Positions 6,301-7,907 of a DNA stretch of 7,907 nt are shown one piece after another. Source of the DNA: Planctomycetaceae bacterium (GTDB taxonomy: Bacteria > Planctomycetota > Planctomycetia > Pirellulales > Pirellulaceae); assembly GCA_007129635.1 (NCBI GenBank), contig SKVE01000387.1, positions 1-7,907 of the forward strand. The letters are read 5' to 3'. Both the position numbers and the translations under genes were made by a program. A model generated the notes under the pieces. The model had not been told where the DNA came from and ran no database searches. It worked only from the letters and a program-made list of their open reading frames with translations. Numbering within the stretch: position 1 is the first letter of the stretch; each line of letters begins with the position of its first letter.

Positions 6301-7907
6301 GGTGGCAACGGCATGCTGGATGGCTGGATCGATTGGAATAACAACGGCCGGTTCGATGCGGGCGAGCAAGTGTTGTTCAGCGAGCCGGTGTTCGAGGGCG
6401 AGAATCGGTTGACAATCACCACCCCCGAGAGCATCGACATCGACGATCTGCCGTACAATACGTTCGCCCGTTTCCGCTTGAGCCCCAGCGGCGGGCTGGC
6501 TCATCACGGCTTGAGCGTCGGCGGCGAAGTCGAAGACTATCGCATCCGGATTATTACCAATACAGCGCCGGTGCTGACCGCTCCGATCGGGAATCGGATC
6601 GTCCTGGAAGATGCGGCGCCCAGCGTTTTCGATCTGTCGATTCGATTCGACGACGACGACATCACCAACGGCAATGGTGACTTCCTGACCTACTCGGCAA
6701 CCTTGCACGGATTTGCCACGGCGGTCACGGATCTGGATACCGACGGAGCGGTGCATATCCAATTGGAAGCTCGGCAACCCGGCCCAGCCGGCCAGGCCAT
6801 CCGGATGGTGGTCAACGAGACGAACTTCGGTGACGGTCGCGGGCCGATGGTCACCGTCAACGGCTCGATCATCTTGGTGGAACTGAACACCAATCCCTCG
6901 AATCCGTCGACGGCTCAGCAATTGGTCAACGCCGTCAATGCCCACTCGCAGGCCGGTGCGTTGGTCCAGGCGTCGGTTTTGCGCGGGATCGCCGGAACCT
7001 TAGTCGTTGGCCGCGATCCGGGCGCGTACTCACCGCTGCACCTGACGACCTCGATTCCGCTGGAATTCGAGCTGGATGCCGCGCAATTGACGCTGACCTA
7101 CCTGCCTCATCAGAACGGTCGAGCGGTGCTGGTTGTCACGGCGGCGGATCAGACGGCGACCACTGTCAGCGACACGGTCACGATCACGGTCCTGCCGGTC
7201 AATGATCCGCCCGAGTTCACGTTGAGCGACGATCCCGCGATTGTCGCGTTGAACGAAGACGCCGGAGCGCAAGAGGTGTCCGGCTGGGTCACGAACATTC
7301 GTCCTGGCCCGCCCGAGGCGGTGGACGAGTTGATTCAGGCGTTGGAATTCGAGGTGACGGTGGTCAGCGTCGACAGCCCCGGGGCCTGGACAACGGCCGA
7401 TTTCTTCACCACGCTGCCGACCATCGACTCGGCGACCGGAACACTGACGTTCGAGGTCGCTCCCAACGCCAACGGTGATGCGGTCATCCAGGTGATCTTG
7501 CACGACGATGGCGGTACGGACAACGGAGGAATCGATCAATCCGCTCCGCAGAGTTTCACCATCTCGGTGCGCCCGATCAACGATCCGCCGGTGCTGACAG
7601 CCCCCACGGTTGTCCAGACGGTCAACGAACACACGCCCATCTACGACCCCAGTTGGGTCAACAACCCGCTGACGTGCTCCACCGCTGGTGGGAACGCCAT
7701 CTCGGTCTTCGATCCGGACGCGGACGAATTCGATCCGGACGGGGACCTGGATCACCCGCAGGAGTTACGGGTTACGTTGACAGTATTTGAAGGCGTCTTG
7801 ACGCTCAACACTACGGATGATCTGGACCCCGTGGTGGGTGACGGTACGTCCGAAGTGACGTTCCGTGGCACCCAGGACGCCGTCAATGCGGCCCTGGACG
7901 GATTGCA
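1..7907 (+). CDS. Interior of a giant multidomain extracellular protein (partial at both ends)
   Basis: Frame +1 is open across the whole window, giving 2635 residues with no stop, no start and no frameshift; every line of translation stays in recognisable domain sequence. Domains in order: NIxPGDV repeats, MAM-like jelly roll, right-handed beta-helix, Ig-like sandwich, a family of small 'DGxxFTI...TFEFD...AI' modules, a GEVED module and cadherin-like domains. I see one cysteine (residue 2559), about eight lysines, many Asp/Asn loops and no long hydrophobic segment, which fits a secreted, calcium-stabilised structural or adhesive protein. No catalytic motif is visible. Signal peptide, anchor and any export domain must lie outside the window. 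The family resembles giant secreted proteins of planctomycetes (established knowledge, recalled, not searched). Role in adhesion or the cell envelope is inference. The open frame is near certain; the function is not. Confidence 0.97.
346..600 (+). other. Unassigned segment of the giant protein
   Basis: Residues 116-200. It begins with a Pro-rich stretch (PDPLPVG) and a predicted beta-strand region (EVAALDIGAIPNEITVRVPV, 124-143), then becomes Gly/Thr/Ser-rich with SGHGINPAPDNSRTPG. The strand pattern suggests a small beta-sandwich followed by a loop leading into the jelly roll. I do not recognise a family here. A proprotein-convertase P-like fold was considered because of LDFNLWHP, but the match is too weak to assert. 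Confidence 0.4.
601..1455 (+). other. MAM/concanavalin-like jelly-roll domain
   Basis: Residues 201-485. The signature elements appear in the expected order: KPMLYFNYFLETEG (310-323), the strand-turn RVFISRDDGATWELL (342-356), GDWRQARIDLEVYAGQ (411-426), LKLRFDFSTAG (429-439) and the closing GFYIDDIIVG (472-481). This is the 'surface strand, vyvS.DgG.tW..L, W....vdLs.yaG...lrF.f, GwyIDDi.v' pattern of MAM-like and immune-inhibitor-A-like beta-sandwiches, which commonly act in carbohydrate or protein recognition. The part before residue 300 (FYFGLDRFED and onward) precedes the core and may be an extension or a separate small domain. Ligand unknown. Confidence 0.7.
1456..1680 (+). other. Connector between jelly roll and first small module
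   Basis: Residues 486-560. It contains a strand-rich stretch, GGYQLEIRRGPDYAEL (560-nearby region begins at residue 520), and QRTFQTNERL (546-555), which runs straight into the first 'DGxxF' module. The YQLEIRRG segment looks like an extra strand pair capping the jelly roll or introducing the module. No independent domain is recognised. Confidence 0.4.
1681..1950 (+). repeat. Small module 1 (DGxxFxI / FEYDTDG / AI-helix)
   Basis: Residues 561-650. The order of elements is VSDGMQFAIAG (569-579), FEYDTDG (585-591), VRVNLNG (598-604), a helix TTARQLAGRIQTAIN (606-620), and two strands ending in ARIDLVDALDVIV. The same order returns in at least eight later modules: strand with DG, hairpin with FEFD, strand, helix ending in AI, two strands. 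This copy sits directly before the beta-helix. The general layout is reminiscent of the flagellin/hook 'IN' motif, but homology is not shown. Confidence 0.65.
2011..2820 (+). other. Right-handed parallel beta-helix domain
   Basis: Residues 671-940. Coil-forming turns with Asn ladders are plain: QLIIENNTITHADGFGIAIL (681-700), GVVVQNNIVAYSGDGGISFL (741-760), GRIVNNTIYG (775-784), TGILVANNAAPTILNNILSG (791-810), then TGIEVG and ISGWNLYQNN. This 'I.NN.I....g.GI.v' periodicity is the hallmark of right-handed parallel beta-helices (pectate-lyase-like fold). About 40 residues between 700 and 740 look like a loop excursion. After the last coil comes a tail, GSVAIDSALNS (870-880), and then FRDRGAVEAADF (929-940), a closing motif I associate with this planctomycete arrangement. 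No lyase or hydrolase catalytic residues are recognisable, so a structural or binding role is more likely than an enzymatic one. Confidence 0.8.
2821..3240 (+). other. Ig-like beta-sandwich domain (first part)
   Basis: Residues 941-1080. The strand pattern includes FAMLVDPVDG (944-953), TVVYRTDDRLFEEFVLQLYD, VSMTRDGVLL (1005-1014), YTMGFEGSNQVLRLTP (1039-1054) and IWESDRTYVISLNN (1058-1071). This is the layout of SbsA/Big-type bacterial Ig-like domains, in which 'ltl.P...l...ttY.vtl' is usually followed closely by a D-x-AGN-x-L closing strand. Here that closing strand does not follow; a matching one appears about 590 residues later (4981-5013), so the domain may be split. The fold class is moderately sure, the split is tentative. 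Confidence 0.5.
3241..3357 (+). repeat. Small module 2a, truncated (no helix)
   Basis: Residues 1081-1119. MIDDGDQFLIRD (1084-1095) and AVTFEYESG (1100-1108) match the front half of the small module, but the strand-helix-strand back half is missing. After QTLTIHAVPG the next full module starts at once with IGDGDTFTI (1127-1135). It reads as a half module, or a front hairpin duplicated alone. Confidence 0.55.
3358..3651 (+). repeat. Small module 2b (complete)
   Basis: Residues 1120-1217. Elements are IGDGDTFTISNG (1127-1138), VVFEFDNNNTFNPDH (1142-1156), VIRFQATDTAEDVAQAIYQV (1158-1177), LGLAPQYLGDRVHIG (1184-1198) and the closing strand FHSVDVTS. This is one of the cleanest copies and is closest to the module at 4441-4716: both have FEF[DN]NNxTF, a P-x-H turn, VAQA, and LGLxPxYLG in register. 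Confidence 0.75.
3652..4020 (+). repeat. Small module 3, split by a linker
   Basis: Residues 1218-1340. The front hairpin IADGEQFTIEFTVGG (1222-1236) and TVTFEFDTDG (1240-1249) is followed by about 40 residues of Pro/Asp/Gly-rich linker, after which the back half resumes with RIIAFDFSQTSEQLAQLVIA (1295-1314) and LGDGFIHLRES (1329-1339). Remove the linker and it is an ordinary copy. The insertion falls in the loop between the second hairpin strand and the strand before the helix, the loop that varies most among copies. Confidence 0.7.
3757..3867 (+). repeat. Low-complexity Pro/Asp/Gly linker with tandem DNA repeats
   Basis: Residues 1253-1289. PVPPPPV is followed by reiterated DP, DNGDP and EDPD units, with roughly half the residues acidic. 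At the DNA level a 15-base unit, GATAACGGTGAYCCS, occurs twice in tandem (3799-3813 and 3814-3828), preceded by two 9-base GATCCGGAY units (3784-3801). The arrangement is typical of slippage-prone DNA and of an extended, negatively charged, possibly calcium-binding hinge. Confidence 0.85.
4021..4440 (+). repeat. Small module 4 with preceding spacer
   Basis: Residues 1341-1480. A spacer of about 40 residues, with no recognisable motif, leads into YEIQAPAAGG and then INDNEIFTINDG (1389-1400), TVTFEFDLDGSG (1403-1414), WYISIPLTGTETQDRLARMI (1419-1438), QDAI, and the strands LEINNLGAGLLQFAIAPDG (1451-1469). The usual DGD is replaced by NDNE, but the rest is in register. Confidence 0.65.
4441..4716 (+). 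repeat. Small module 5 (complete)
   Basis: Residues 1481-1572. VIDGETFQVTRSG (1487-1499), LTFEFNNNGTFDPNH (1503-1517), IQIGFSPTSSGVAVAQAMIT (1518-1537), then LGLTPVYLGGGTIRLN (1545-1560). It pairs most closely with the module at 3358-3651. The codons for the FEF core are identical (TTCGAATTC) at 4513-4521 and 3430-3438. Confidence 0.75.
4717..4920 (+). repeat. Small module 5b, back half only
   Basis: Residues 1573-1640. After a strand SLTVTGVPG (1573-1581) comes VAIPYIPSASFTAENMAGAI (1584-1603), SAIN, and the pair FEARAKLRGGNTIFLDGA (1615-1632). This is the strand-helix-strand back half; the DG and FEFD front hairpin is missing or reduced to the short SLTVTG strand. It mirrors the front-only copy at 3241-3357. 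Confidence 0.5.
4921..5064 (+). other. Ig-like closing segment with DRAGN motif
   Basis: Residues 1641-1688. ITEDAIRVQYLPGIRDRAGN (1648-1667) followed by PDGETRFTIILG (1674-1685) has the form of the last two strands of an SbsA/Big-type Ig-like domain, 'v.yl.gi.D.AGN.l......tF.i'. No earlier Ig-like strands stand directly before it, since the preceding residues are small modules. It may therefore be the missing end of the sandwich at 2821-3240. It leads directly into the GEVED module. Confidence 0.45.
5065..5241 (+). other. GEVED module, N-terminal half
   Basis: Residues 1689-1747. FDFGDLPDDP (1689-1698), RTLLASDGARHV (1705-1716), LRLGHLLDVEIQGQPSARAD (1723-1742) and GDDAN (1743-1747) match the lead segment that precedes GEVED domains in planctomycete and related proteins: 'DfGDaPd...yptLla.nGArHv....lLG..vDaE.dGqp...A.GDD.n'. 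In that family 'DDEDGv.f' follows within a few residues. Here the match stops after GDDAN and resumes 328 residues later. Confidence 0.8.
5242..5586 (+). repeat. Small module 6 (inside the GEVED module)
   Basis: Residues 1748-1862. After a proline-containing lead, MMTIRVPDGWHIDDGGAFSI (1765-1784) and TDADGRQKNFNM (1785-1796) form a diverged front hairpin with no FEFD. The back half is clear: FQVSYSLHDGPKALAENIVA (1804-1823), TIN, then VTVVHIGDGLIQIAG (1838-1852). Two of the protein's few lysines lie here. Confidence 0.6.
5587..5931 (+). repeat. Small module 7 (inside the GEVED module)
   Basis: Residues 1863-1977. VADGDTLTID (1887-1896) and VLFTFRS (1898-1904) form the front hairpin. The middle loop is longer than usual and Pro/Glu-rich (PAPVAPEITDIVFYEGEPPE). 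The helix is LLRRIIQAVDAVV (1926-1938), followed by VAALDAGNGVFEIHGTADVA. More diverged than modules 2b and 5. Confidence 0.55.
5932..6225 (+). repeat. Small module 8 (inside the GEVED module)
   Basis: Residues 1978-2075. GNLFTLADG (1991-1999), AVVFEFDSDSDNN (2003-2015), QRVAIGSDANQTAANIAAAI (2022-2041) and LLQELVATSSGSSVSLVP (2049-2066). A clean copy with the TTCGAATTC core at 6016-6024. It ends just before NDEDG, where the interrupted GEVED module resumes. Confidence 0.7.
6226..6558 (+). other. GEVED domain, C-terminal half, with EF-hand-like loop
   Basis: Residues 2076-2186. NDEDGIRFEGAFVPG (2076-2090), SIVVTVSGGNGMLDGWIDWN (2094-2113), NNGRFDAGEQVLF (2114-2126), FARFRLSPSGGL (2155-2166) and the signature GGEVEDYRI (2174-2182) identify the GEVED domain with high assurance. 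The loop D-W-N-N-N-G-R-F-D-A-G-E at 2111-2122 (bases 6331-6366) has acidic or Asn side chains at positions 1, 3, 5, 9 and 12 of an EF-hand/dockerin-type calcium loop. GEVED domains are found in large secreted proteins; their binding partner is not established as far as I know. Confidence 0.9.
6559..7200 (+). other. Cadherin-like domain 1, carrying an inserted small module
   Basis: Residues 2187-2400. The start NTAPVLTAPIGNRIVLED (2187-2204), the Asp cluster RFDDDD (2215-2220), GDFLTYSATLHG (2226-2237) and the end AQLTLTYLPHQNG (2361-2373), LVVTAADQTATTVSDTVTIT (2377-2396) are the standard front and back of a cadherin-like repeat of about 100 residues. Between them lies a foreign stretch of about 110 residues (bases 6739-7041). 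The Asp-rich loop probably binds calcium at the domain interface. Confidence 0.75.
6739..7041 (+). repeat. Small module 9 (variant), inside cadherin-like domain 1
   Basis: Residues 2247-2347. VHIQLEARQPGPAGQAIRMV (2251-2270), then MVTVNGSIILVEL (2283-2295), a helix STAQQLVNAVNAH (2303-2315) and LVQASVLRGIAGTLVVGRD (2321-2339). It has the strand-helix-strand logic of the other modules but a different front, with 'aGqaIrmvvn' in place of DG/FEFD. Similar 'GaaGn.i.v......v.v.g.ti.v.l....ttA..v..ainA...a.lv.as' segments recur in large bacterial and phage surface proteins (recalled). Boundaries are approximate. Confidence 0.6.
7201..7578 (+). other. Cadherin-like domain 2
   Basis: Residues 2401-2526. 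It opens with NDPPEF (2401-2406) and NEDAGAQEVSGWVTNIRPGP (2418-2437), continues LEFEVTVVS (2448-2456), and closes with TIDSATGTLTFEVAPNANGD (2474-2493), AVIQVILHDDGGTDNGG (2494-2510) and SAPQSFTISV. This is the common bacterial cadherin-like tandem repeat with an 'E-D-A-G' strand and a DDGGTxNGG calcium-type loop. No interruption is seen. Confidence 0.85.
7579..7907 (+). other. Cadherin-like domain 3 (cut by window end)
   Basis: Residues 2527-2635. NDPPVL (2527-2532) starts the repeat; TVNEHTPIYD follows, then GNAISVFDPDADEFDPDGD (2564-2582), LRVTLTVFEGVLTLN (2589-2603), GDGTSEVTFRG (2613-2623) and AVNAALDGL (2627-2635). This is the subtype ending in 'G.LtL....l...GDGt....f.Gt...vNaALdgL.y'. 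The acidic DPDADEFDPDGDLD stretch is a likely calcium-binding loop. It holds the only cysteine I find, Cys2559. Further domains surely follow beyond the window. Confidence 0.8.

Noticed and set aside
5895..6341. 148-codon + strand open frame in another frame
   Set aside because: Arg/Gly/Gln-rich frame-shifted reading across the identified small module 8 and GEVED core.
5710..6945. 411-codon open frame on the minus strand
   Set aside because: Shadow of the GEVED and cadherin-like regions, which are firmly identified on the + strand.
7030..7755. 241-codon open frame on the minus strand
   Set aside because: Shadow of cadherin-like domains 1 to 3; Arg/Asp/Val-rich composition typical of antisense translation.

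Overview
The whole window is the interior of one very large protein-coding gene on the + strand. Frame +1 (codons starting at base 1) reads from the first to the last base without a stop: 2635 codons plus two bases. Neither the start codon nor the stop codon is in the window. There is no intergenic DNA, and I see no RNA gene, CRISPR array, insertion sequence, promoter or terminator. The many shorter reading frames in other frames, including minus-strand ones of 617, 477 and 411 codons, are shadows of this gene.

The protein is a mosaic of extracellular beta-rich modules. In order: two copies of an 'N-I-[ED]-P-G-D-V' repeat (1-345); an unassigned stretch (346-600); a MAM/concanavalin-like jelly roll (601-1455); a connector (1456-1680); a small alpha/beta module (1681-1950); a right-handed parallel beta-helix (2011-2820); an Ig-like beta-sandwich (2821-3240); a run of 'DG-x-FTI ... 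VTFEFD ... AxxxxAI' modules (3241-4890), one interrupted by a Pro/Asp/Gly linker; an Ig-like closing segment with a DRAGN motif (4921-5055); the first half of a GEVED module (5065-5241); three more small modules (5242-6225); the second half of the GEVED module (6226-6558); and at least three cadherin-like 'NDPP' domains (6559-7907), the first of which also carries an inserted module.

The organism is most likely a planctomycete, probably of the Pirellulaceae/Rhodopirellula type. This is inferred from the module combination (GEVED + cadherin-like + beta-helix + jelly roll), which I associate with giant secreted proteins of that group, from the high G+C, and from leucine use dominated by CTG and TTG with very few TTA or CTA codons. 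I could not test this by a search.

The protein has a single cysteine and about eight lysines in 2635 residues, many Asp/Asn-rich loops that resemble calcium sites, and no visible catalytic motif or membrane span. It is probably a calcium-stabilised surface, matrix or adhesion protein. The most interesting feature is its nested architecture: runs of one small module family appear to have been inserted inside other recognisable domains. The GEVED case is clear, the first cadherin-like case is likely, and the Ig-like case is tentative.
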